The position numbers and the translations under genes are program-made. A stretch of DNA of 64,000 nucleotides, taken from assembly GCA_941918925.1 (NCBI GenBank), contig OW799236.1, positions 86,330,213 through 86,394,212 on the forward strand, given 5' to 3'. The notes under the pieces were generated by a model. It ran no database searches. It saw nothing but the letters and a program-made list of their open reading frames with translations, and was not told the DNA's origin. Origin of the DNA: Phyto melanocephala. Taxonomy: Eukaryota > Arthropoda > Insecta > Diptera > Rhinophoridae. This document shows, in pieces, positions 44,823 through 56,514 of this stretch (its first letter is position 1; each line of letters begins with the position of its first letter).

Positions 44823-46020
44823 CACATATAATATTTACTCTGTAGCAGTAGTTGTTGTAGTGTAAGCAGTAGTAACTTTTTAGCACTTTGCTCGATTTTT
44901 TTAAACACGACTTTAACTCATTTTTCTGAATTTTTTATTTAAATTTAACACCACATATGCAGAATGTTAGCTTAAGAAGAAGACCTGACCAAAACGAACT
45001 AAACTTGAAAATGTGTAACACTTTTTACGTTTTGTTATTTTTTTTTTTTTTTTTTTGTGAAATTTGTTTTTATTTTTCTTTAATGTTTCTATTTGTTCCA
45101 TACGAAACTAAAACTAAATTTCTTTTAACAATGGCTACAATTTATATATCGTAGTCATTTAACGCGCGCAGTCGCAACGTTACGGATGGAAAAAATTATA
45201 ATTTCTTTTAAATAAATTAACGATTGTTTTGTGCTCTTTTGTTTTTTTGATGTAACGATTAATACGATTTTTTTTTAAACAAACGGTTAATAACGTTTAA
45301 AAGGATTAAAAATAGTTTTAACGTTAAAACTAAATATATAAACTCGAAATAATATCGGGAACAACTATATTTGAAATGAAGAAATATCGTTATGGTTCAT
45401 TCGTTCTATTAGTATTTGGATTGTTTTACTTTTCAGAAGGTATAACAAATTAAATAAAAAGAATCAATTCAAAAAAGAAATAATATTTGCATAAGTACAT
45501 ATCTAAGTACTCATGTACTTTTGAATTAAAAATGTGTCTTAATTGCTAAAAATATTAAAAAAAAAAAAACAAAATACCAAAATCAAGAAATCCCAAAAAA
45601 AACTGTATAAAAAACAAAAAAAATTTCATTAATGTAATACAAGTGCATGAGCTAAAAAAATAAATCTAATCATAAGGTTTGCCTACGAGGATGGTGTGTT
45701 AAGCTTATAAACTATAAATTATTTCCATAACAATTATGAATAAAACATACATAACTGCAAATTCGATAACAATTATTTAAAAAATTCTTAAGATGCTATT
45801 GTGATATCTGATTACTTAACTGATTAAAAATTTAAAAAAGAAACTGTTCAGCGTTTTCTTTCTTCATTGAAAATCAATTATCGAATTTTTTTTATGTTAA
45901 AAGGCCTTTGGATACCATGTCAAAATTTCGCTGGGTGGCACTTATACTACGCATAAAGCAGACTGAATTTAACCAGTGGCATGTGTTATGTTGACTTTAA
46001 TGGCCGGTGTGGTTTGTGGC
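44823..46020. other. Intergenic, holds one exon candidate
   Basis: Apart from the possible signal-peptide exon at 45376-45439, I see no gene or recognisable repeat. A run of 20 T's lies at about 45036-45056. Confidence 0.4.
45376..45439 (+). CDS. Candidate signal-peptide exon of the chitin-binding gene
   Basis: The ATG opens MKKYRYGSFVLLVFGLFYFS and E, plus one extra base, followed by a donor-like AAG|GTATAAC. It has a basic n-region, an 11-residue hydrophobic core and small residues at -3 and -1 (S, G) if joined to the acceptor at 58285, where phase 1 is needed and a glycine codon would be completed. A TATATAAA box lies about 40 bases upstream. The implied intron is 12.8 kb and filled with transposons. 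The link is inference. Confidence 0.45.
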
Positions 46021-46023
46021 TTA

Positions 46024-46756
46024 AGCTGGAGTTACATATCATGCGTTCTATCCGTTGTTTCTTTTTATGCATCTGTCAAAAACTAGAATAAACGTAATTG
46101 TATGTGACAAGTTACACGACAAAATGCAAAGATTGCATATACGTATCAACGCAGCAAAGTAGATTTACTTTCTACTTTTGTATCCGTCGCAAAAAAGGTG
46201 AAAAACTGTCAACTGTTGCTGATAGTCATCTGTTTGTGTGATGGATTTATTTTTTCTAGTTTTTGTGTTAAAAAATATTTTTAATAAAAGAAAAAGCATT
46301 CGAAATAAAGTTTACAATTACTTTTAAGAAAAAAAAATATATATAAAAACTAATTTTAAATACAATTTTTTCATTACCAAAATTGTTCTTCTATTTATCG
46401 ATAACTGCTATGTGCTGGGTGTCATCTCTGTTTGTTTATTATTAAAAGAAAACAAGTGCAGTGGAGGAGAAGCTTATTGATACTCGTGTTATTTTCGGGA
46501 ATTTTTGTAGGCCCTTGTAGCACAAAATATCATGTACATAAACTCAATGAATTCCATAAATTCCCTTAAAATGTCAATTTCTATTTAGACAAAATTGTTT
46601 TTAGTTAAAAAAAAAATAAAAACACAACAGCTGATAAAAACAAAAAAAAATTGATGCATAAAACGCGTTGTGTGTAACTTGAATTTAGAAACGTATAAAA
46701 GGGTAATAAAGTACCAAACGCAACTACGCATTAACAGTTGGCATGTAACTCCAGCT
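46024..46756. mobile_element. PIF/Harbinger-like MITE (AGCTGGAGTTACAT)
   Basis: Perfect 14-bp TIRs AGCTGGAGTTACAT / ATGTAACTCCAGCT are flanked by TTA on both sides (46021-46023 and 46757-46759). No ORF. It shares the first seven terminal bases and the TTA target with the element at 20026-21011. It is inserted next to or within a mariner relic. Confidence 0.75.
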
Positions 46757-46789
46757 TTATTCGAATTGGTCCGTTACTAAAGATAAAGT

Positions 46790-47115
46790 CTAACGTGGTT
46801 AAATCGAACTATCTTGGTGGCCAGTTGACATCATGTCCACGTAAAATAACCATACGCTCAAATCGCTCGTTTAAATTGTACAATGTGAATTGAACAGTTT
46901 GGCGTCATACTGTTGAAAACACATACCGTTAGTGTACATATCATCGCATTCAGATCTATAGTGCTCACCGTTGACGGTAATAGCATATGGAACAATAACG
47001 TCGCCAGTTTGTCGATTGGATTGTCCCGCATTTAAGAATTTTTTTGGTAAAGGTACTCATTCATCTAGAAATGTGCCTCGCTAAAGATGATTTTCTTATG
47101 AAACGTGCGTTGTCC
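46790..47115 (-). pseudogene. mariner-family transposase relic
   Basis: Read on the minus strand from 47115: FHKKIIFSEAHF, then MRDNPID and, after a shift, VIVPYAITVNGEHYRSECDD followed by MCFQQYDAKLFNSHCTI. These line up with the FSDEAHF, VTVNGERYRS and WFQQDGA blocks of insect mariners. Both catalytic-aspartate regions are damaged (SEAH, QQYDA). Many stops; an old copy. Confidence 0.65.
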
Positions 47116-48965
47116 ATAAAACAATTTTATAACTTGCAAGTATTTACAAGCGATATATCTGTTCTGAATAAATGACATACCAATGAAGCTTTAACAATAT
47201 GGCTGCTACCAACTGACAAAGTTCAGAAGTCCCTGTTTGAAGACTCTCCCTTTTGAGGTTAAATCTAATAAATTACTGAATGTCCTTGCATTTAGGCACA
47301 CTTTTATTGATTTTTAAAAGCAAACTCAAACGAGAACTTGAAAAGTACAATCGTAAGGCAGCTTTAGTAACTCTTATTCTTCGAAATAAACTGTCAGAAC
47401 ACAAACAATTAACTAATTAGAGTAAAGTGAAACTAAGGACCTGCCTTAACATTTTAATACAATAAAAACCAAAAATATTAGGTTTATAATTCTACTTACT
47501 CCCAGAGGCTTGTGATCGTCTATTTAAAAATAAAAAACTTAGGGATTTATTCGAGTACAAACAGTAAATATTACTGAAAATTAAACTTTTTCTGCAATAT
47601 GTTGTACGGACATATGTATGGACGGACATTCGATAAAAGTAATGGAATAACATATTCTGCGTAGAGTAGTTATCAAGAATAATTTTTTTATGAATATAAT
47701 TTAATCAGAACACATTTTACTGCGATGGGGTGTTACTTGCGGTCAGTTGTTAAATTTAAAATTTTTTTTTAATCGAAGTGATGACGTAGCTATAGCTTAA
47801 TTTGCGAAATGTTAAACTTTGGATATTTAACAACACTTTAAGACCATGGGTTTGCTCTAAGCGTTTGGCAATAGTTTCTTTAAAAAAAATTAATAATTTT
47901 TCAGGCTTTAAACTTTGGATGATAGAAACTAAGATCTATCGGATAAATAAGGGTATACCAAAATTAGCACAAGAATTGAATTTATCGCCATTTCGAAAAC
48001 CCTAATAACACTTTAACAGCTGACAGTTTTGGTTAGTACAAATGACAATCGTAATTTATCTCTGGTCGGGTCAAGAGCGTCATTGCCATTATCGTTAAAG
48101 GGAAATCAGGCCGTTCCTTTTTACCTGACTTTGAGAGTTTTACGTCTCACTCTCGCGTGGGTCATTGTGTAACATTGCGTTACTGTGCTTTGGATACAGT
48201 TTCAAGACTATTCTACAATTAACCGCGTGCTTTTATTTTATTTAGATTAATTGGAGGAGTACCAAATAAACTTATTTACATGCAACTGAAAGAGCTCGAC
48301 AAAACTCTTTGTATTCAGATGTCTCCGACTTCCTTTACAATGATATAAGTCGACTTGTGGTACCTAAACCAACATTTTGTAACTGGAGGATAATCATAAA
48401 ACTTAATTTTATTTATTCTTCAAGTGTCTTTGACAGAGGTATATCACGATTTACGGAGAAGGAACCAACGTGGCTTGGCTTGTTGGTTATGTAACTCAGC
48501 CAATCAATTTAAAAATCCAAAAATAAAAAAATAGTAAAATTGGAGTGTTACAAGATGGAACAACATATTTCATTATTGAACAATATTCCAAAACTAATGA
48601 AACCTTTGCGGCCGCAGGTAAAAAATTTCATACAAAATATGGTCGGAATGATTGCAAAATTTAGGGAGACTGGTCGTCAAAAGATAAGTCGTTTAAATAT
48701 CAATATCGAAACAGGGCGTAAGAGTGTTGATGACAAGTTAGGAATCTCAATTCGGCTTCGTGGACAAAAATTTAAAATTTCAACAAGCGCTCTATAGGGT
48801 TGCCAACAATTTACTGCACAAATGACAAGAAAATTAAAATCTTGCATTAATTTTGGGATACCCTTTACTAGAACGGTGCTCTCGAAGACAATTGTCTTAG
48901 GATTGAAACATTGGTCTTTTCGATCATTATGTCATGCTTAAAGATCTGATTGCGAGTGCAGAAGA
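47116..48965. other. Intergenic, unexplained short frames
   Basis: Three plus-strand frames (47802-48005, 48309-48494, 48540-48797; 61-85 codons) have somewhat protein-like composition (for example MRNVKLWIFNNTLRPWVC) but match no family that I know. They could be remnants of one element. Confidence 0.3.
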
Positions 48966-49116
48966 TATAACGAACAAGTAAGAGCACTATATTCGGCTGT
49001 GCCGAATCTTTTATACCCACCACCAATTTTGTGTACATTTAAAGCACAATATTTATTATTTTGTTAAATTTGTTTTCTGCATTTCACTTGACATTTCTCA
49101 ATCTCAAACTTACTCA

Positions 49117-49400
49117 ATTTGATCCGTGGAAAGATACGCAAATGAGCAACGCTTTAAAGTTATTCAGGTTTTTTATAAAAATGGGCGTTCAAATCAAAAT
49201 GCATTTTGTGCACTTCGTGATTATTTTGGTCAACATAATCGTTCAAATTCGTCCACAATCGGGAGAATTGTAAAAAATATTTAAATTTCTGCAAAGCAGG
49301 TCTGTATAAAATGTTAGAAAATCTGTGAATGCCTTCTTATTTCGTTGAATGGGAAGCATTGCTGGTTTTTGCGATAGTGTGGCAAAAGAGCAGTCAACCT
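49117..49400 (+). pseudogene. mariner-family transposase N-terminal relic
   Basis: The frame reads VERYANEQRFKVIQVFYKNG, then NAFCALRDYFGQHNRSNSST and IGRIVKNI, the helix-turn-helix start of an insect mariner-group transposase. A shifted continuation DSVAKEQSTSPHHH follows near 49375. The catalytic region is absent. It lies inside the DINE-1-like element, either as a nested insertion or as captured sequence. Confidence 0.65.
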
Positions 49401-49679
49401 CGCCTCATCATCATGCCTAAAAATTGAGCATTAACAGTGTCATTGAAAATTTGGACTATCAGATAGAGGAGTGTCGCCAAGGATGGGGGGGGGGGCATTT
49501 GGCATATATTTTGTTAAATACATAATTGAACCATACAAATATTATCATTATAAAAAGAAATGATAATAATATCCTAAATAGTTTGTGTTTTATTTAAATT
49601 CAACATCGGTCCTTAAAATTTAACCAACCTTTATAACTTCGATATGCTACCAAAATGCTTTTGTAAATATAGTCTTTCA

Positions 49680-50720
49680 ATGAAAGTGGGCGTTAAAGTA
49701 GGCATGTCAATAAAGTTTCTGCTAATAAATGCAACTTAGATATTTCAATATAGTCCTTCATTTTCCCAAAAACTTTTTCAATAGAGAAATTATATGAATT
49801 TAAGATAAACCGTTATGGGAGGTGGGCGTTAAAGTGTGCGTGTTACCTAAACTTTTTGGCACAACGACTACATTGATTAGAAGGATATACGAAGCAAATT
49901 TGATCATCATACCTCTAATTTTGGCGGTTTTATGAGCGTTTAAATTTCATTAACGGTAGATAACGTGAAAAGTGGGCGTTATAGTAGGCATGTCAAAGTT
50001 GTTTTTGCGAATGAGTACAACTGAGGCGTTTCAATATAACCCTTTATTATTCCAAAATCTCTATTAATAGAGGAATTATTTGAATTTTAGGTAAAACGAT
50101 ATACGGGAGGTGGGCGTAAAAAATGGCGTGTCACCTCAATTTTCTTGCACAGTAATTACATTGCCTAGAGGCATATACGTAGCAAATTTGATCATCACAC
50201 TTCTAACTTTGGCGGTTTTATGAGCTTTTAAATTTCATTAACGGTAGATAACGTTAAAAGTGGGCGTTATAGTAGGCGTGTCAAAGTTTTTTTTTTCTAA
50301 TGAGTACAACTTAGGTGTTTCAATATAGCCCTTTATTTTTCCAAAATCTTTATTAATAGAGAAATTATATGAATTTTAGGTAAAACGTTATATGGGAGGT
50401 GGGCGTAAAAGTGGGCGTGGCACCTTAATTTTTGGCATAGTAATGAAATTGCCTAGGGGGATAGACGTAGCAAAATTTATCATCATACCTCTAATTTTGG
50501 CGGTTTTATGAGCTTTTAAATTTCATTAACGGTAGATAACGTGAAAAGTGGGCGTTATAGTAGGCGTGTCAAAGTTGTTTTTGCTTATGAGTACCACTTA
50601 GGTGTTTCAATATAGCCCTTTGTTATTCCAAAATCTTTATTAATAGAGAAATTATATAAATTTTAGGTAAAACGTTATATGGGAGGTGGGCGTAAAAGTG
50701 AGCGTGGCACATTGATTTTC
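49680..50720 (+). repeat. Four ~287-bp tandem repeats within DINE-1-like element
   Basis: Units start at about 49683, 49972, 50259 and 50546 with AAGTGGGCGTTATAGTAGGC (first unit slightly changed). Each then has a CAATATAGCCCTTTATT.TTCC block, a GTTATATGGGAGGTGGGCGT block and a TAATTTTGGCGGTTTTATGA block. Units 2 to 4 are closest to each other. Confidence 0.8.
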
Positions 50721-51498
50721 CGTTACAAAAAAGCGTCTCACCAAAAAGCAAAGTGTGCAAAATTTCAGAGTCGTACATCCAATTTTGTTGCTTTTATGAC
50801 GTTTTTGTTTTAAAATATACCGAAAAATACACTGTGCGGTATAAATTTTCGTACATTTTGATCGATAACTCCTCTCCTAATGCATTTTGATAATTTTCGG
50901 GGAAAAATATTGTTTTTACTCAGGAAATATATATTCGAAGTTTCATGAGTCTACGTTAATGCGTTTGGACACAATTCCATTTTATTCGATGTTTGAAGGA
51001 CACGGTTTTTTCGACCTACTCTTGCTTTTCGAGCTATAACTCCCTTCGTAATATTCCGATTTAGCCCATTTTCAATACCAAACAAACCTTGTCTATAAGA
51101 AAGATTCTGGCAAAATTTGAGCCCCCTAGATTTTTCGGTGCGACCTCTATCGTGCTTTCAACAGACGGACAGACGGACAGACGGACGGACATAGCTAGAT
51201 CGTCATCAAATCAAACCCTGATTCAGAATATATATACTTTATGGGGTCTAAAATGGATATTTCGATGTGTTACAAACGGAATGACAAAATGAATATACCC
51301 CCACCATTTTTTTGGTGGCGGGTATAAAAATGCAATACATCGAAAATGCTTTGCAAAAGTAGTTTTTATTTGAATGTGTATGGCGAACTTGGCGATGGAT
51401 TCTTGTCATTGTGTATTTTAAAACCCATTTTCAAAAGCTTCCATAAGTAGGTAGGTAGTAAGGCTGGTGCGAAGTTACCTTCACCCAGAGACTAATAA

Positions 51499-52250
51499 AC
51501 AAGTAAGAGCGCTATATTCGGCCGTGCCGAATCTTATATACCCTTTACAACGTGTAGTCATGCAATAACAGTAGTTTGTGTCACCATTCAACCCATATGA
51601 AATACGTACATACATATAAAAACATACATATATAAAAACATCCCATTGTAAAATTATAAATTTACGTATGTATGTTAAAAAAACAAAAAAAAAAAATTAA
51701 AAAAAAATTAAAAAAAAAAATTTAAAAAAAAAATCGTTATATATATAATATATATAAAACAAAAAAAAAAAAAAATATAAAAAATAAAAATATAAATAAT
51801 ATATTAAATAAAAAAAAATAAAAAAAAATTTTTTTTTTGGCTCAGCTGGGATTCGATGCTACGTTTTATCTTATGTATGTTGTTTGTATGTATGTATGTT
51901 GTTGTTGTAATGTTGTTTTTGTGAAAAAAAATCGAGGTGGTCGTGGGTTTTTGCTCATATCTCAGTTGTTTATGTACCGATGTTTCTGATTTTCAATACC
52001 AATCTACTCCCAAATTATTCTGATATTTTAATACCTTACCCGGGTCTAACCTTTGTCGAGGGGCTTCAAAAAGTTGATTTCAACATACACACGGACAGAC
52101 GGACAGACTGACAGAGCTTAATCGACTCCCCTATTCATAAGCTTTCAGAAAATATATACTTTATGGGGTCGGAAATGAAAATTGTAGAAATTTCACACGG
52201 AATGACAAACCTATATATACCCTTTTTCACTGTGTGAAGGGTATAAAAAA
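51499..52250 (+). mobile_element. DINE-1-like Helentron, best complete short-form copy
   Basis: All blocks in order: ACAAGTAAGAGCGCTATATT, hairpin TTCGGC-CGT-GCCGAA, CATATGAAATACGTACATAC, an A/T-only core of about 170 bp, GGCTCAGCTGGGATTCGATG, (TATG)n, ATATCTCAGTTGTTTATG, ACACGGACAGACGGACAGAC, CATAAGCTTTCAGAAAATAT, TTTATGGGGTCGG, GAAGGGTATAAAAA. It is a good reference copy for the family. Confidence 0.85.
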
Positions 52251-52254
52251 GAAG

Positions 52255-53014
52255 AATAAAATAAGAATAGAAGAAAGAATAGAAGATAGACAAATGGTCA
52301 AGTAGTGGACACCAAATCAATACCAAAAAGAGCTAAACCTTACAATCGACCCATTGTCAGCCTCGTTTCACAAAGCCAAGTCATTCCCCAATTCGCCTAG
52401 GAATCTGCTACCTAGCCATTTCAGCCTGCTAAGCCCCCACAAATCCTACGAACTTTTAGTATTAATAATTAAAAGTATTTTATAAAGTTATGCTTTTAAA
52501 ATCTAACAAACACAGCTGACATGCCATTCCCTGGAGCTAAATTTCTAACTAGCTACGTTTTGGGACAGTCATCTAACCAGTTGTTACGAGACTATTCAAA
52601 GCATACCTAAATAAAACTTTTTGTTTCATATCTATGAATTTTTATTAAAAATTTTTTTTTTTTTTGCCATTCCTTTACTTTACTTCCTTTGTATTTTGCA
52701 TTAAAATCGGCAATGGGACAGTTGGTAAAATTATACTTTTGCACAGTTTTACCAATTTTTATACTTTATTTGTTTTGTTGTTTTTCGCTTTCTATTAGTA
52801 TTAAAAAAATAATTATAAATTTCTTACAACGTTTTATGTATTTCTTTTAAAAATTATTTATGGTTCTCTTTACTATTTCTAATTGACTTGAACTGTTCAA
52901 AACCGTATAACAATTAAAAGAGTGGGTCATGAAACAAGTTTTGCAATTTTTACCGAATGCATAAAAAATAAATTTAAGCGTTTACCTGAGGACCCTTAAT
53001 ATTTTCTTTTTACC
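52255..53014. other. Intergenic, no recognised feature
   Basis: No gene or repeat is supported. Confidence 0.4.
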
Positions 53015-53018
53015 TTAA

Positions 53019-54964
53019 CCTTCACTTTACCAAAGGTTTTCATTTACATGGTTTACCAATACCCACCCGGGTGATACTGTGCTTCTGTACGTATGTATGT
53101 TTATATGCGATGAGCACGTGTTTATCATATTTTTACTTTTTTGTTTTAGTTAATAAATCTATATGAATATTGATTCTCAAAGACTATCTTATGAAGATAG
53201 AAAAACATATTTCCCTCGACTGAATGAAGCTAAATCAGATTTGGATGAAAGTAGAGCTGAAAATTAGCGCAAATATTACATGCCTGGGAAGATTCTGATG
53301 TTGAACAAGATCAACGAAAAATTGAGGTAAACGAAGAAAACGTTGATGAATCGAGAGAGATGATGATGAATCAAGCAACAAAAGGCCAACAACGTCTTGT
53401 GCGGACGGATTGTTTTATAAAACTAGTGACGACGTGAAATGGTACAAGGAGGCGCCAAATATTTATCGACGAAGAACGGTTTACATTATTCGTGAAACCT
53501 CTACATGGGTCCTAATCCAACCACAAAAAAAAAATTTCCTTTATTGATATATTTAATTCCGTTATGATTCCGTTTGTCTTTCGGGCCGAATACGTTTTAC
53601 GCAATATATGCCTTCCAAGCCATCTAAATATGAAATCAAAACTTGGTGATCATGTGATTCCAAAACTTTTTATCCATTTCAAGGCCAAATATACACTGGA
53701 AAAATAAACAAGAGATGTAAATCAAGGCAAGCATATAGAAAAAGAGTTCGTGGGCATGTATAAAAACTCCGGAAAAAATATCACTATCGACAATTTTATT
53801 TGCCAAAAAGCTGGCCACTTGGAAGTTATTCGTCGTAGGTACAAAATAAAAATATGTTTCTAAAGAGTTTAGACCGTCCCGATACTGCGAAGTTGGGTCT
53901 CGTTTCTTTGGTTTTTCCGAAGGTGAAATATTATTTCCCTACGTTCTTGCCAAAAATAACAACAATGCACAAAGATAAAATTACATCTGGTCCATAATAA
54001 AAATGAAACGACCAACATTTCGACGGCCATTGGCACTGTTATACAAAAAAACATTGGGGTAAAATCTGTGAATCAATCGCATCGGAAGAACTTTATTGAG
54101 GTGCTTGGCAAAGCCTATGCCGTCCGTTAATATTGACCTCAAATTACTGTAAGATTTTTCATTAGGTCAGCAATGGAGTGCATTGTAGGCAAAAATTACA
54201 AAAAAAAAACTAAAGGACAATATGGTAAGGATATACTTTTCAGGTCAACCACTTAAGACCATGTCAGATAAAACTTTTGCTTTGCGTTGCGTCAAAAATT
54301 CGCTTTAACATTTAAGATGAAATAGCCATACTTATATGAAACATGTCACATAAAGTACTTTCAACGCAGTGCGAAGCTTAAAATTAAGCAACTATCTTAC
54401 CGCTTAGGATCAGGATGATAATTTCGAGGCCAATGAAACTTCAGAAAAAGATGTAACTGGGCGTATTAAATTAAAAGGCAAATATCATATCACATAAACA
54501 AAGGAGAAACACATGTCAAGTTTGCCTTAAATTCAAGAAGCCCATTTGTGCAGAACACAGCGTCTGTCAAACTAAATGTGACAAATGCCACCATGCTTCA
54601 TCATCGTAATTGCATTAAAATTGCTTCTAATTATTAAATATAATCAAAATAATGCGTCAAATAGCGCTTTTATAGAATAATTAACTATAATTAAAATAAA
54701 TAAAAAATTTTTAAATTAAAAGAGTCAATTAATTTCTTTTGTACCACCCGGTTATTGGTAAACTATGAAGAAAATTTTTTAAAGTCAAAAAAAAAAAACC
54801 TCATAAAAAATTAAAAATTTTATCATGTTTTTATTTAGTTATACAGAACTCTAAAATTTGTTCAGTGAGTCTAAATTTTATTCAAATCCAAAAAACAAAA
54901 TAAAAAAGTTATTAAAGAAATAAAACCGAAAAAGTCACCCGGGTGGGTATTGGTAAAGCGAAGG
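53019..54964 (+). mobile_element. piggyBac element, decayed
   Basis: TTAA on both sides (53015-53018 and 54965-54968) and TIRs beginning CCTTCACTTTACC and CCTTCGCTTTACCAATACCC (right end, reverse complement), both continuing to ACCCACCCGGGTGA. The left TIR is interrupted by about 22 extra bases (53033-53055) that repeat GTTTACC. Length 1.9 kb. It contains a degenerate transposase. Confidence 0.88.
53163..54610 (+). pseudogene. piggyBac transposase pseudogene
   Basis: ATG at 53163 starts MNIDSQRLSYEDRKTYFPRL. With repeated stops and frameshifts one can still follow YMPSKPSKYEIKTW, CDSKTFYPFQGQIYTGK-like sequence, GMYKNSGKNITIDNFIC, SRFFGFSEG, and RKNFIEVLGKAYAVR. Near 54540-54600 a cysteine-rich tail (KPICAEHSVCQTKCDKCHH) corresponds to the C-terminal zinc-binding region of piggyBac transposases. 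Decay is heavy, so it is an old insertion. Confidence 0.8.
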
Positions 54965-54968
54965 TTAA

Positions 54969-55265
54969 GGGCAAAAACTTACTTTTTAAAATATGTTTTA
55001 ATACCGAAAAATTGTCATTTCCCATCTATGCACGAATCGACTACAACACTTAAAAATCACATAAATAAAATGTAATAATGACGTTGAACTCGTAGCCTCT
55101 AAAATTATAAAACAATAAAAAGTTCAATAATAAAGGTGTACAAAATTACAACAAAAACAAAATCAACCAGTTAAAAATACAACAATACTTGTAAAGCAAA
55201 TTATATGTTTCAAATTTCATTCAAAAGGTTTGTTTGATAGATGATATTAACACTTGTTGTTTCGA
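54969..55265. other. Intergenic, no recognised feature
   Basis: AT-rich, no supported feature. Confidence 0.35.
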
Positions 55266-55270
55266 TGATG

Positions 55271-55375
55271 CAGTGCTGATGATGTAACCGTAGCTGGTTT
55301 CGAAAATTCATTCCACACAGCTGGGGTCGAAAAAAGCTTATTTTCCATGGTATTATGTCATTATCACATTGTCTT
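55271..55375 (+). repeat. Repeat with hammerhead-like core, copy 2
   Basis: CTGATGA (55276-55282), T, a 6-bp stem GTAACC/GGTTTC with one mismatch around loop GTAGCT, then GAAA (55302-55305). The downstream 60 bases match the copy at 16662-16760. The arrangement is that of a hammerhead ribozyme core with one extra base before stem II; similar motifs are known in Penelope-like elements. Catalytic ability is unproven. Confidence 0.5.
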
Positions 55376-55805
55376 TACATTTACAGTCTGTAAAAACTAT
55401 AAACTTTTAGACTGTAAAAATAAAAATTTACTTAAAAGAAAATTAGCGCCAGCTATAGAGCAATCTTAAATTAAAATTAAATTAAAAAACAATTATACAC
55501 TAAATTTAAATAAATGTTTTGTTTTTGTGTTTAATGTTACAGTTTTTTTGTGTTTCTTGTTTTTTTGAAAACGTTATATAAATGTGATATATTTTTAATT
55601 TAACGAAATCCCTTGCAAATGTCAACAAAACATTGACAAAACGTCGGGAATAAATGTAATTAATTGTTTTTTTTTTTACATTAATAAAGTTAGGCCTTAT
55701 TAGCTTAAATTAACATAAACAGAAAACAGTTGTTAATTAACTTATAAATAAATCAGATTGTTTTTCAACTCGATATAAAATTATATCTAAAATATTTTTG
55801 AATAT

Positions 55806-55842
55806 CCCTGATGATGATCTACGAAGTAGGTCGAAATATTGG
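55806..55842 (+). ncRNA. Hammerhead-ribozyme-like motif
   Basis: CTGATGA (55808-55814), T, a 7-bp stem GATCTAC/GTAGGTC closed by a GAA loop, then GAAA (55833-55836). One G-T wobble in the stem. It has the same extra T before stem II as the motif at 55276. Stems I and III could not be drawn convincingly, so activity is doubtful. It may be part of a Penelope-like element's terminal repeat. Confidence 0.4.
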
Positions 55843-55844
55843 AA

Positions 55845-56215
55845 AAAATAAGTAAAGAAATTTAATATATTTTCTTTAAAAATAAAACAACAAAATTGAA
55901 TTTTTATGACCTAAAGCCAAACAAAAATCTGTAACAAAATATATAAACAACAAAAAAGGTCAACAAGACTTTTTTAAGAGAAAATTTATTGTTTAATAAA
56001 TCAATTAAAATTTAAAAAAAAAAAACCCATAGAATAGTGTAAAATAGTTGATCAGTTCACAACAAATCGCATAAGTTGTATGTTTTTTTTATCAATAGTT
56101 GTTTTTGTTATATCAGTTTTGTTTTTATATAAAAATAATTTTTTTCATTCATAATAGAAATAAAAAAGAAACTAATCTCAAGCTTAATAAAAATAAACAT
56201 TTATTTAATATGTAT
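55845..56215. other. Intergenic, no recognised feature
   Basis: AT-rich with no supported feature. Confidence 0.35.
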
Positions 56216-56455
56216 GTTTTTATACCCTTCACACAGTATATATATTCGGCCGTGCCGAATCTTATATACCCTTCATATAAAAAACATACATATATAAGAA
56301 CACCCTATTGCAAAATTATAAATTGAGTTTACGTATGTATGTTTCTAAAAAAAAAAATTACAAAAAAATAAAAAAATATTAAAAACAAAACAATAAAAAA
56401 ATTACAAAAGAAAAAATTTTAAAAAAATTAAAAAAAAATATATATAAAAAAATAA

Positions 56456-56475
56456 TCTATATATATAAAAGTGAA

Positions 56476-56514
<39 letters not shown>

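Larger units (their letters stand above)
48974..51330 (+). mobile_element. DINE-1-like Helentron, 2.4-kb form with internal tandem repeats
   Basis: It starts ACAAGTAAGAGCACTATATT with the hairpin TTCGGC-TGT-GCCGAA and ends with the (GACGGACA)n block, TTTATGGGGTC, and GGTGGCGGGTATAAAAA. The interior has a mariner relic (49117-49400) and four ~287-bp tandem units (49680-50720). It is over three times the length of the 51499-52250 copy and of a different subfamily. Confidence 0.7.

Noticed and set aside
47802..48797. A split host gene made of three short frames
   Set aside because: Frames lack matching splice borders and known domains; left as unexplained.
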